This document shows, piece after piece, positions 1 through 5,839 of a stretch of 5,839 bases of DNA (its first letter is position 1; each line of letters begins with the position of its first letter). A program made the translations under genes and the position numbers. The stretch comes from Candidatus Hydrogenedens terephthalaticus JGI OTU-1 (GTDB lineage Bacteria; Hydrogenedentota; Hydrogenedentia; Hydrogenedentales; Hydrogenedentaceae): positions 7,557-13,395 of the forward strand of contig AWNW01000064.1 in the NCBI GenBank assembly GCA_000493945.1. The letters run 5' to 3'. The notes under the pieces are model-generated. The model was not told the origin of the DNA. It did not search any database and saw only the letters and a program-made list of their open reading frames with translations.

Positions 1-30
1 TTTCACATAACATCATACTTATTTTATCCC

Positions 31-55
31 TCTCGATACAAAAATGTTTTATAAT
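31..55 (+). promoter_or_regulatory. Putative promoter of the aldo/keto reductase gene
   Basis: A perfect TATAAT box lies at 50-55, 55 bases from the last base of the box to the ATG at 110. The 12 bases ATGTTTTATAAT (44-55) recur exactly at 4389-4400 before the 256-residue gene, again with its ATG 55 bases from the box. A CTCG (32-35) sits 14 bases before the -10 box, where the other site has CTCG at 16 bases. There is no good TTGACA -35 box. The -10 match and the repeat are seen; promoter function is inferred. Confidence 0.5.
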
Positions 56-66
56 CTTTTATTCAA

Positions 67-89
67 TTCGTTAAAATAATTAAAACGAA
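67..89. repeat. Small inverted repeat in the reductase leader
   Basis: TTCGTT (67-72) and AACGAA (84-89) are perfect inverted copies with 11 AT-only bases between them. If transcription starts about seven bases after the TATAAT box, the repeat occupies roughly +6 to +28, where a repressor could bind. It ends just before the ribosome binding site AAGGA. Six-base arms arise easily by chance in AT-rich DNA, so this is only a weak candidate operator or hairpin. Confidence 0.2.
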
Positions 90-109
90 ACGATGAAAGG
101 AACATAATT

Positions 110-1105
110 ATGCAATACAGAAATTTAGGAACGACAAATATAAAATTACCTGTTGTATCTTTCGGTGCATGGGCAATCGGTGGATGGCTCTGGGGTGGAA
201 CGGATGATGAAGAGGCAAAACGGGCTATCCAGAAAGGTATTGACCTCGGTGTAACCTGTATTGATACGGCTCCAATCTATGGATTTGGACATAGCGAAAC
301 GATTGTAGGAGAAGCCATACAAGGACGCAGGGATAAGGTTATCATTGCGACAAAATGTGGTTTGCGATGGGACACAGAGCAAGGGGAATTTTTCTTTGAT
401 ACCGTAGACCGTAATGGTGAATCCCTAAAAGTTTACAAAAATCTTCGTCCTGAATCTATACGAAAAGAATGTGAAAATAGTCTGCGTCGTTTAAAAGTAG
501 ATGTAATTGATTTATACCAGTGCCACTGGCCTGATAAAACAACGCCGTTAGATTATACGATGGATGCATTGCTCGCATTACAGAAAGAAGGGAAAATACG
601 ACATATCGGGGTTAGTAATTTTACTGTGGAAATGATGAGGACATGTCTTAAAAAAGGAAAAATTGAAAGTAACCAGCCCAAATATAATGCATTAGAACGC
701 GAAATCGAAGCAGAGATACTTCCTTTCTGTCGTGAGAATAACATTTCTGTCCTGGCATATAGTCCGATTGCACAGGGACTGCTCACCGGGAAGGTTACAT
801 TAGATAGGGAATTTCCATACGGGGATTTGCGTCGAGATAAAACGATGTTTTCACCTGTAAATCGCCGTCGTGTTCTGAATATGCTGGAAAGAGTAAAGCC
901 TATTGCAGAAAAGTATGAAATTACTCTTGGACAACTCTTTATTGCTTGGACAGTTCATCAACCGGGAATTACTACAGCATTGGTAGGTGCAAGAGACGAA
1001 TTGCAGATAGAGGAAAACGCAAAGGCGGGTGCTGTTATTTTAGATGAGAAAGATATTCATGCTATTCGCACTGCTCTTGAGGAAATGGAACCCTTACAAC
1101 TTTAG
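110..1105 (+). CDS. Aldo/keto reductase (IolS/YajO-like)
   Basis: A soluble NAD(P)H-dependent oxidoreductase of the aldo/keto reductase (alpha/beta)8-barrel superfamily, probably reducing an aldehyde or ketone (sugar or small carbonyl); the substrate cannot be told from the sequence. At 331 residues it has the usual family length. The catalytic tetrad is complete: Asp52 and Tyr57 in IDTAPIYGFG, Lys82 in ATKCG, and His139 in YQCHWPD. Other family signatures follow in order: GVSNF (167-171), NQPKYN (188-193), AYSPIAQGLLTGK (from 216), and a C-terminal ALVGAR...IEENAKAG stretch that in the family grips the 2'-phosphate/adenine end of the cofactor. No signal peptide, so cytoplasmic. The start is supported by AAGGA eight bases before the ATG. 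It stands alone on this strand and converges on the peptidase gene; the 29-base gap has no convincing terminator hairpin. Class sure, subgroup uncertain. Confidence 0.95.
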   Translation: MQYRNLGTTNIKLPVVSFGAWAIGGWLWGGTDDEEAKRAIQKGIDLGVTCIDTAPIYGFGHSETIVGEAIQGRRDKVIIATKCGLRWDTEQGEFFFDTVDRNGESLKVYKNLRPESIRKECENSLRRLKVDVIDLYQCHWPDKTTPLDYTMDALLALQKEGKIRHIGVSNFTVEMMRTCLKKGKIESNQPKYNALEREIEAEILPFCRENNISVLAYSPIAQGLLTGKVTLDREFPYGDLRRDKTMFSPVNRRRVLNMLERVKPIAEKYEITLGQLFIAWTVHQPGITTALVGARDELQIEENAKAGAVILDEKDIHAIRTALEEMEPLQL

Positions 1106-1134
1106 TATCTAACAGGTTAAACGAAGCAGATAAA

Positions 1135-2107
1135 TCAATCATCGTCGTCTTTCATTTCCCAATCGTAGGGTTCCTGAGTAAGGTGTTCCCAGGGGACTTT
1201 CCTTATTCCTAATCGTTCATCTTCCTCTTCCTCCTCTTCCCATTCTTTCATCTTTTGACGATTTCTTCGCCATATCCATAGAAACACAAAAATAGCCAAT
1301 ATGGCAATAGGCGTAAAAATAGAACCTGTCGCTAACGCTCCCAATAAGGTAACTAACCATAAAGACCTTCGATAACCATGCCAAAACTCATCCAGACTTA
1401 GTCCCCCTATCTCTTTTAACGATTGGACAAATCTTTTATCTCTACAACCTCGAATCATATTCCAAAACTTTTCCTCCCCCAATTTTCTATGAAGATATTG
1501 AACCATCGAAAGGGACTGAATATAGGCACTGCTGGTAGTGTCGGGTGATGTCGTTAACATTAATTCACGGTCTAAATTTTTATAGTCAATAAGACGATTT
1601 GTCAGGACAATATGAGACATGCGAATTCCAGCACTCCAATGATATTCGTTTGCAAGGAACATGGCAAGTCCTTCATTAAACCATAGGGGAATGCGTTCCT
1701 CTAATCCTGTGCGATTTATAAATACATGCACCAATTCATGTCGTATAGTTCCCACAAAATCTTCTCCCCATCTTCGCAAACGAGGGGATTTAACAACAAT
1801 TATCCCTGACCCCGGTCTGGCAATACCTCCATAAAGGAAAGAAGAACGCCCGGACGCCATCTTAGAAAAATCCTCCTGTGTACGAACAATCCAAATCTGG
1901 ACGGGGTCGTTGTTGGAAATTGGAAAATATTGCGTTAATTCAATCCAGGAGGAGTCAACGACTTTTTGCACTTTTTCCGCTTCAGCCTTGTCTGTATCCA
2001 TATAATAAATAATTGCATATTTACCTTCTAACTGCTGAAAGGAATTCTGGCTATCTGAAGCCCCCCCCGGAACAAATTAATAAGGTAAGGAGATAAAAAA
2101 TAAGCAT
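1135..2107 (-). CDS. Membrane-anchored MA-type (gluzincin) metallopeptidase, frameshifted at a G8 tract
   Basis: Zinc peptidase resembling the 'peptidase MA-like' group. The open frame from ATG 2001 encodes 288 residues with HELVH (88-92; zinc ligands and catalytic Glu) and WFNEGLAMF (Glu110, likely third ligand). A hydrophobic span (about 214-244) followed by RRNRQK implies one membrane segment with the catalytic part outside and an acidic tail (EEEEEEDE, terminal DDDD) in the cytoplasm. ATG 2001 is not the true start: it lacks a ribosome binding site, and the same frame upstream (to 2076) reads as the domain's first strand, GKYAIIYY. A good start lies at 2107 (AGGA eight bases before), giving MLIFYLLTLLICSGG, a signal-peptide-like start, but this frame meets TAG at 2051-2053. 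Removing one G from the G8 run at 2061-2068 joins both into 323 residues (HExxH at 123-127). Whether the shift is a read error, phase variation or decay is open. The target protein is unknown. Confidence 0.85.
2061..2068 (-). repeat. G8 homopolymer at the reading-frame break of the peptidase gene
   Basis: Eight consecutive C on the + strand (G on the coding strand) lie just after the predicted signal-peptide region of the peptidase. Seven G would make the whole gene open; eight send the start frame to a stop about eight codons after the hydrophobic segment begins to end (TAG at 2051-2053). It is the most striking homopolymer in an otherwise AT-leaning window. Confidence 0.9.
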
Positions 2108-2168
2108 TTATTCTGTCCTAATGGATTTAAAATCAGGTATTTCTTTAATAAACATCCTATTTTTGATG

Positions 2169-2196
2169 AATATGTATCGTATTTAGTAAACGAGTA
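2169..2196 (-). promoter_or_regulatory. Putative promoter of the peptidase gene
   Basis: Read on the - strand, TACTCGTTTAC (2196-2186) is identical to 4373-4383 before the 256-residue gene. Continuing without gaps, the two sites agree at about 20 of 28 positions from the A of ACTCG, and the base positions of the other site's TATAAT hold CATATT here (2174-2169). The weak -10 lies 62 bases from the ATG at 2107. The 124-base gap (2108-2231) holds this and nothing else I can support. Promoter or shared regulator site: inference from position and similarity. Confidence 0.35.
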
Positions 2197-2231
2197 AAAC
2201 AAACTATTAGAAACACCTGATAAAAGAAAAT

Positions 2232-3572
2232 TTATCTGTCCTTTTCAATAAAGCCATAATATCTCCCAAGCCAATATCCCAAAAGATAGTCATGTCCATT
2301 GTACTCGACAGGAAAATCTTCCATCGGGTCCCCAAAAGAATGATACGGGTCTTGAACCCATGTTGACCATGTATTTTCTCGTCTATCAATAGGTATGGGC
2401 TTACCTTTTTCATGTTCTGGACTTTGCACATCCCAAATCAATCGGATGCCATGCTGTTGTTCATATTTCGCAATTGTATCTTTATTCCATTTAATAGAAA
2501 AAGGTAACCATTCAAGCGTTTTTATGGCATTCTCAATTTCAGAGGTATCATTTAAATACTTTGCCGTTAAAAATGCATACAGCGGATTTGCCTCGGGTTT
2601 TAATCCCGGAAAAGGAGGAGAACCTTCCCAAGCATGTTTTAAGGACTTAATGTAATATTCCCGTATTTGGGGGTCTTGTTCCAATCGTAAGAGAGGTTCT
2701 ATTCCTAAAAAGAACAGGACATCATCGGAATGGTTAACAAAACCCTTCCGTGTCGGGTCAAGATTTCTCCTTGCATGAATAGCCCGCTCTGCATATTTCA
2801 TTTCTATAGCATACTTTTTGTATAGTTCAGCGTATTTACTATCATTGGATACCTGGTATGCAACTTTTAATGCTTGCAGCCATAACAAAGCGTTTAATGG
2901 TTCTATCATTGTGTACTGCGGAAAATACTTACCCCAGGTCGTTGGCTTGCCGTTTGCATCGATAATTCTTAAGTCGTTCCTCAATATATGGTCTACAATT
3001 GCCGTTACATCCCTGGCTATCTCTTTTCTTACAGTCTCATCGCTAATCACCTCGTATGCCCATGAAAACCCAAACATAACTCCATCTACCTGGTCACTGC
3101 TTACATCGCCACGCCATTTATGTTTACCATCGGGAGTAAGTCTCCAGATACCATCATCCTGCCATGGCGAATCAGCAGGTATAACAGCACGAGCGAGTAA
3201 ACCTTCTATACCACTTGCACGGCATAGGAAATTCAGGGCTTTAACGGATTGAATTAACTTTGTCTTATCCTTATCTTCCTTTGTTATAGAATATTTCATG
3301 GACAAAGTGCCTACATAAATACCTGTCATATAGGCATTGTCCGGCATGTTATAACTCAGTCCTCTGTCCTTTTGTGGAAGAATCAACTTACAAAGTGCCT
3401 GTCCATCCAACAGAAACCGTTCTTCTATGTCTTGCTGGAAAATCTCTGCTTTTTTCCACAAAGGAGGTGAACTTGAAGAATTAGCAAAACCTACATACGA
3501 GGTAGAAAACAAACAGGTGATGGTGATACAAAGCAATATAACCATCCAATAATCTTTTCTTTTTCTGTTCAT
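2232..3572 (-). CDS. Exported protein of unknown function, likely alpha/alpha-toroid carbohydrate enzyme
   Basis: 446 residues, no family I can name with certainty. The N-terminus is a typical signal peptide: MNRKRK, a hydrophobic core (about 9-28) and a plausible cleavage after GFA (30), so the product is exported. The rest is helical, with aromatic and acidic motifs of the kind seen in six-hairpin ((alpha/alpha)6) glycoside hydrolases, lyases and epimerases: KWRGDVSSDQVDGVMFG (152-168), FVNHSDDVLFFLGIEPLL (278-295), EANPLYAF (327-334), and NGHDYLLGYWLGRYYGFI (425-442) at the end. Asp156, Asp160 and His281/Asp283 are candidate active-site residues, by guess. The start is supported by AGGA eight bases before the ATG; that AGGA lies inside the last codons of the upstream ThuA-like gene (ATA GGA TAA), with only five bases between the genes, so translation is probably coupled. 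No strong terminator follows. It could instead be a non-catalytic binding protein. Confidence 0.85.
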   Translation of the reverse strand: MNRKRKDYWMVILLCITITCLFSTSYVGFANSSSSPPLWKKAEIFQQDIEERFLLDGQALCKLILPQKDRGLSYNMPDNAYMTGIYVGTLSMKYSITKEDKDKTKLIQSVKALNFLCRASGIEGLLARAVIPADSPWQDDGIWRLTPDGKHKWRGDVSSDQVDGVMFGFSWAYEVISDETVRKEIARDVTAIVDHILRNDLRIIDANGKPTTWGKYFPQYTMIEPLNALLWLQALKVAYQVSNDSKYAELYKKYAIEMKYAERAIHARRNLDPTRKGFVNHSDDVLFFLGIEPLLRLEQDPQIREYYIKSLKHAWEGSPPFPGLKPEANPLYAFLTAKYLNDTSEIENAIKTLEWLPFSIKWNKDTIAKYEQQHGIRLIWDVQSPEHEKGKPIPIDRRENTWSTWVQDPYHSFGDPMEDFPVEYNGHDYLLGYWLGRYYGFIEKDR

Positions 3573-3577
3573 AATAT

Positions 3578-4321
3578 TTATCCTATCTTTTCAATGGGCG
3601 GGTCAAAATTTCCACGAAATACACCATTCACAGGTTTTGTCGGAGCACACCATAGGACACCATTATAGATAACCTTTAAGATATGTTCATTGTAATAAAT
3701 CGGCAAAGTTTCATGGCCCGGACTGAAGTAAAAGACCTTTCCCAATCCACGATGCCAGCAGCAACCACTACGAAAAACTTCGCCCCCTTGATACCAACTG
3801 ACAAAAACCAATTGGTCGGGTTGAGGTATATCAAAATGTTCACCATACATTTCCGAGCGTTCTAATTCAATATATTCAGGGATACCATTTGCTATAGGAT
3901 GTGCCGGGTCAACAACCCAAACACGTTCCCGTTCCCCTTCGCTTTGCCACTCACGCCATTTCAGCATACAACCTGTACCCATAAGACGACGAAATGGCTT
4001 TGACATGTGCCCTGAATGCAAGACAACCAAGCCCATCCCGTTCAAAACACGGTTCTGCACTTTTTCTGCATTCTCTTCGGATACTTTATCATGAGCCAGA
4101 TGTCCCCACCATGTCATCACATCCGTATTTTCTAAAATCTCATCGGATAGTCCCTGGTCTGGGTCATCTAACTGCACAGAACGGACAGAGGCAATACCCG
4201 GTTGTTTCTCTAAATATTGAGCAATTTGCCCACCAATAGAATTCGGATACACCTTTTGCACCTTTTCACTAATCTTCTCATGGACACCTTCATTCCAAAC
4301 CGTAATACGCAAACCTGACAT
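3578..4321 (-). CDS. ThuA-like protein (trehalose utilization family, glutamine-amidotransferase-like fold)
   Basis: 247 residues, a complete single-domain ThuA-family protein. Visible signatures in order: RITVWNEGVHE (5-15), WWGHLAHD (71-78), GLVVLHSGH (97-105), RRLMGTGC (111-118), DPAHPIANGIP (138-148), EMYGEHFDIP (157-166), and GKVFYFSPGHETLP (194-207). The fold resembles class I glutamine amidotransferases, but the biochemical role is poorly defined; the name comes from disaccharide use in rhizobia, so a link to sugar metabolism is family knowledge, and trehalose itself is not shown here. No signal peptide. I chose ATG 4321 rather than TTG 4327: AAAGGA lies seven bases before the ATG but only one base before the TTG. 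First gene of an operon with the exported toroid-like protein, suggesting they handle the same carbohydrate. Confidence 0.92.
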   Translation of the reverse strand: MSGLRITVWNEGVHEKISEKVQKVYPNSIGGQIAQYLEKQPGIASVRSVQLDDPDQGLSDEILENTDVMTWWGHLAHDKVSEENAEKVQNRVLNGMGLVVLHSGHMSKPFRRLMGTGCMLKWREWQSEGERERVWVVDPAHPIANGIPEYIELERSEMYGEHFDIPQPDQLVFVSWYQGGEVFRSGCCWHRGLGKVFYFSPGHETLPIYYNEHILKVIYNGVLWCAPTKPVNGVFRGNFDPPIEKIG

Positions 4322-4372
4322 AAACAAATCCTTTCATTGTTTAAATGTATCTTCATTAACTTTTGTTATTTA

Positions 4373-4400
4373 TACTCGTTTACAAGATATGTTTTATAAT
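4373..4400 (+). promoter_or_regulatory. Putative promoter of the 256-residue gene
   Basis: A perfect TATAAT at 4395-4400 lies 55 bases from the ATG at 4455. It combines both blocks shared elsewhere: TACTCGTTTAC (4373-4383), as before the peptidase gene, and ATGTTTTATAAT (4389-4400), as before the reductase gene. A -35 box at 16-17 bases would fall on TACTCG, far from TTGACA, so this may be an activator-dependent promoter or another sigma class. The transcript would carry a leader of about 45-50 bases with no clear structure. Confidence 0.5.
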
Positions 4401-4427
4401 TTATACTACTACCTATTCCCGTTTCAA
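4400..4427 (-). promoter_or_regulatory. Putative sigma70-type promoter of the ThuA-like operon
   Basis: On the - strand, TTGAAA (4427-4422), a 16-base spacer and TATAAA (4405-4400) form a good sigma70-like promoter, with 78 bases between the -10 box and the ATG at 4321. It is the best -35/-10 pair in the intergenic region, but the region is AT-rich and a second TATAAA-like box lies nearer the gene. Its -10 box overlaps by one base the -10 box of the opposite promoter. Confidence 0.45.
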
Positions 4428-4454
4428 AAACAATTGTAAAAAGGAGATGTTTTT

Positions 4455-5225
4455 ATGTTGCAAGTGGTGTTGACTGTATCGGCGTGTAAACGGCTTATAG
4501 CAAAAGGGATAGTTCGTCATGCGGAAATACAGAAAGCAATCAATGCTCATACGATAGTTATTGTTGCAGGCACAACGAATGGATATATTGCAGAAGAAAT
4601 ATTGAAATATTTAGGGTATGAAGACCCTTTTCCGAAAAATCGTTTTTTTAGAGGTATAACATTACCTCCGTTCTACTCGCTAACCGATATGGGAAGACTC
4701 CCTGATGAATCTACTTTTCCCGGAGATGTTGTAATTGTCAAAGGGAATTGGGAACGAGGTAAAAATCTTTTTGATGTAGCACAACAATTAACCCAATCCG
4801 ATATTATTCTAAAAGGAGCAAATGCGCTGGATATGAATAATCGGCGTGCTGGAATTTTTGTTGCACATCCTCAAGGTGGAACTATTGGCGTTTCAATACC
4901 GGCTGTGATAGGTCGTCGTGTAAAACTTATTATCCCTGTAGGGCTCGAAAAACGAATTTCTGGAAATCTTGATACCATTGCATTAAAAATAAACACTGCT
5001 CATGGAAACGGTCCTCGATTTTTCCCTGTTCCGGGCGAGGTTTTCACAGAAATAGACGCCATAAAACTACTTACAGGTGCTGATGCAGAGTTAATAGGTG
5101 GAGGGGGAGTTAATGGGGCAGAAGGGGCTTTATGGTTTGCCATTACTGGAACTGAGGAACAAGAACATCATACAAATGAACTCCTTCAGGAAATACAAAA
5201 CGAACCTCCATTTCAGATAACATAA
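4455..5225 (+). CDS. Conserved-looking cytoplasmic protein of unknown function
   Basis: 256 residues with a strong start (AAGGAGATG just upstream of the ATG). I do not recognise a named family. No signal peptide or membrane span; several glycine-rich loops suggest a nucleotide-, phosphate- or sugar-phosphate-binding Rossmann-like enzyme: IVIVAGTTNGYIAEEIL (34-50), LKGANALD (119-126), HPQGGTIG (138-145), LIIPVGLEKR (158-167) and LIGGGGVNGAEGALW (213-227). The first loop after a beta strand and the acidic/lysine KGAN turn recall the NagB/RpiA/CoA-transferase fold, which is speculation. Such compact motifs spread over the full length argue for a real, intact, conserved gene. Twenty-six bases after its stop begins the exported module-bearing protein, probably co-transcribed. 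The role cannot be given from the sequence. Confidence 0.85.
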   Translation: MLQVVLTVSACKRLIAKGIVRHAEIQKAINAHTIVIVAGTTNGYIAEEILKYLGYEDPFPKNRFFRGITLPPFYSLTDMGRLPDESTFPGDVVIVKGNWERGKNLFDVAQQLTQSDIILKGANALDMNNRRAGIFVAHPQGGTIGVSIPAVIGRRVKLIIPVGLEKRISGNLDTIALKINTAHGNGPRFFPVPGEVFTEIDAIKLLTGADAELIGGGGVNGAEGALWFAITGTEEQEHHTNELLQEIQNEPPFQIT

Positions 5226-5251
5226 TTAAACAGTTAAGATAGGACAGATAT

Positions 5252-5839
5252 ATGAAACCATATTCTAATAACAATTCGTTTCTTTTCCTATTTATAACAG
5301 GGATTGTATTATGCTGTGTTTATCCCACTTTTTGTGAGGATATTTCATCCTCTACAACTAATGAAGAGGATTTTATTTGGGAAACGATTCCATTGATTTA
5401 CAACGGGGGTTTTGAACTTTCTGAAAAAGATTCTGATGCAGTATCAATATTAAATAGATGGAAATTTGCTTCCGAGAATTTGGAAAATAAAATTTCTCTG
5501 GATAATGAGACCTATCTTTCTGGGAAAAGTTCTCTTCGTGTTGAGGGAAAGGGAACGGTAAATATCTATATAGAAGATATCCCCATTCCCTCCGGTATGG
5601 TATCTGTTACAGGAAGTATTTTTTATAAAGGGACATTCCCTTCAAAAGTCATTATTGAATGGCTAAAAGGCAATGAATCTATAGATAAAAAAGAGTTACG
5701 GTTGATAGAAAATGTGGGTTCTGAATGGAAACGATTTATGTTATCTGAAACCTCCGTCCCTTCAGGTGCGGTTGCGATACGAATTCAATTAATTACCGAT
5801 TTTAATCCAACAGGAACTGTTTGGTGGGATGAAGCAAAT
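5252..5839 (+). CDS. Exported protein with a carbohydrate-binding-module-like beta-sandwich, 3'-truncated by the window
   Basis: An open frame of 196 codons runs from ATG 5252 to the window edge with no stop. AGGA lies seven bases before the ATG. The N-terminus has a polar start (MKPYSNNNS), a hydrophobic stretch (FLFLFITGIVLCCVYPTF, 10-27) and then an acidic/Ser-Thr linker, consistent with a signal peptide. From about residue 50 the sequence has the pattern of CBM4/9- or galactose-binding-like jelly-roll modules: YNGGFEL, then W-F near 70, SGKSSLRVEGKG, a strand-rich middle (VSVTGSIFYKG), EWKRF, and an ending VWWDEAN, the 'w.DdV'-type last strand of such modules. The module likely sits before a catalytic or further domain outside the window. 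Probably the second gene of the operon starting at 4455. Carbohydrate binding is inferred from the fold pattern; the ligand is unknown. Confidence 0.8.
   Translation, partial: MKPYSNNNSFLFLFITGIVLCCVYPTFCEDISSSTTNEEDFIWETIPLIYNGGFELSEKDSDAVSILNRWKFASENLENKISLDNETYLSGKSSLRVEGKGTVNIYIEDIPIPSGMVSVTGSIFYKGTFPSKVIIEWLKGNESIDKKELRLIENVGSEWKRFMLSETSVPSGAVAIRIQLITDFNPTGTVWWDEAN

Noticed and set aside
1106..1132. TATCT (1106-1110) and AGATA (1128-1132) as a terminator hairpin between the convergent genes
   Set aside because: Five AT-rich pairs with a 17-base loop and no T run; too weak to call.
2108..2155. A 15-codon - strand frame (MFIKEIPDF...) ending immediately before the peptidase ATG, a possible leader peptide
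   Set aside because: Its ATG directly abuts AGG with no spacing for ribosome binding, and its composition is ordinary; the AGGA inside it serves the ATG at 2107.
2214..2236. GATAAA/TTTATC hairpin at the end of the 446-residue gene as a terminator
   Set aside because: Six pairs, only one of them G-C, and no U run on the 3' side; not a credible intrinsic terminator.
2395..3252. Open + strand frames of 86 and 144 codons opposite the 446-residue gene
   Set aside because: They mirror a well-supported exported protein on the other strand, lack ribosome binding sites and read as Cys/Ser-rich low-information sequence.
3683..4239. Open + strand frames of 60 and 81 codons opposite the ThuA-like gene
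   Set aside because: Shadows of a strongly recognised family member; no independent support.
4322..4327. TTG at 4327 as the ThuA-like start, adding two residues
   Set aside because: It lies one base after AAAGGA; the ATG at 4321 has correct spacing.

Overview
The window is bacterial: compact protein-coding DNA, AGGA/AAGGA Shine-Dalgarno sites 7-8 bases before most starts, sigma70-like TATAAT boxes and an AT-leaning base composition (roughly 40% GC by eye). The protein mix (secreted toroid-like enzyme, ThuA-like protein, secreted protein with a carbohydrate-module-like domain, membrane-anchored MA-type peptidase, aldo/keto reductase) suggests an uncultured polysaccharide-using lineage of the Hydrogenedentota/Planctomycetota kind. 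That placement is an impression from protein style; no marker gene is present.

Layout. A + strand aldo/keto reductase (110-1105) has its own promoter-like region at the left edge. It converges, with a 29-base gap, on a - strand gene for a membrane-anchored gluzincin peptidase (1135-2107). That gene is not open as written: its start, ribosome binding site and signal peptide are in one frame and its body in another, and the switch falls in a run of eight G (coding strand) at 2061-2068. Next is a two-gene - strand operon: a ThuA-like cytoplasmic protein (3578-4321) followed five bases later by a 446-residue exported protein that looks like an alpha/alpha-toroid carbohydrate enzyme (2232-3572). 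A 133-base divergent intergenic region (4322-4454) separates this operon from a + strand pair: a conserved-looking protein of unknown function (4455-5225) and, 26 bases on, an exported protein with a beta-sandwich carbohydrate-module-like domain that runs off the window (5252-5839). No stretch over 300 bases lacks a gene.

How the genes may work together. The ThuA-like/toroid operon and the downstream module-bearing protein fit a loose theme of sugar or glycan handling at the cell surface, with the reductase as a possible partner. This is inference; nothing fixes a substrate. Three upstream regions (reductase, peptidase, 256-residue protein) share short sequence blocks around a putative -10 box, which may be the promoter style of this genome or a shared regulator site.

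No RNA genes, CRISPR arrays, insertion sequences or attachment sites were seen. The best leads are the frameshifted G-tract in the peptidase gene, the unplaced family of the 256-residue protein, and the overlapping divergent promoters at 4373-4427.
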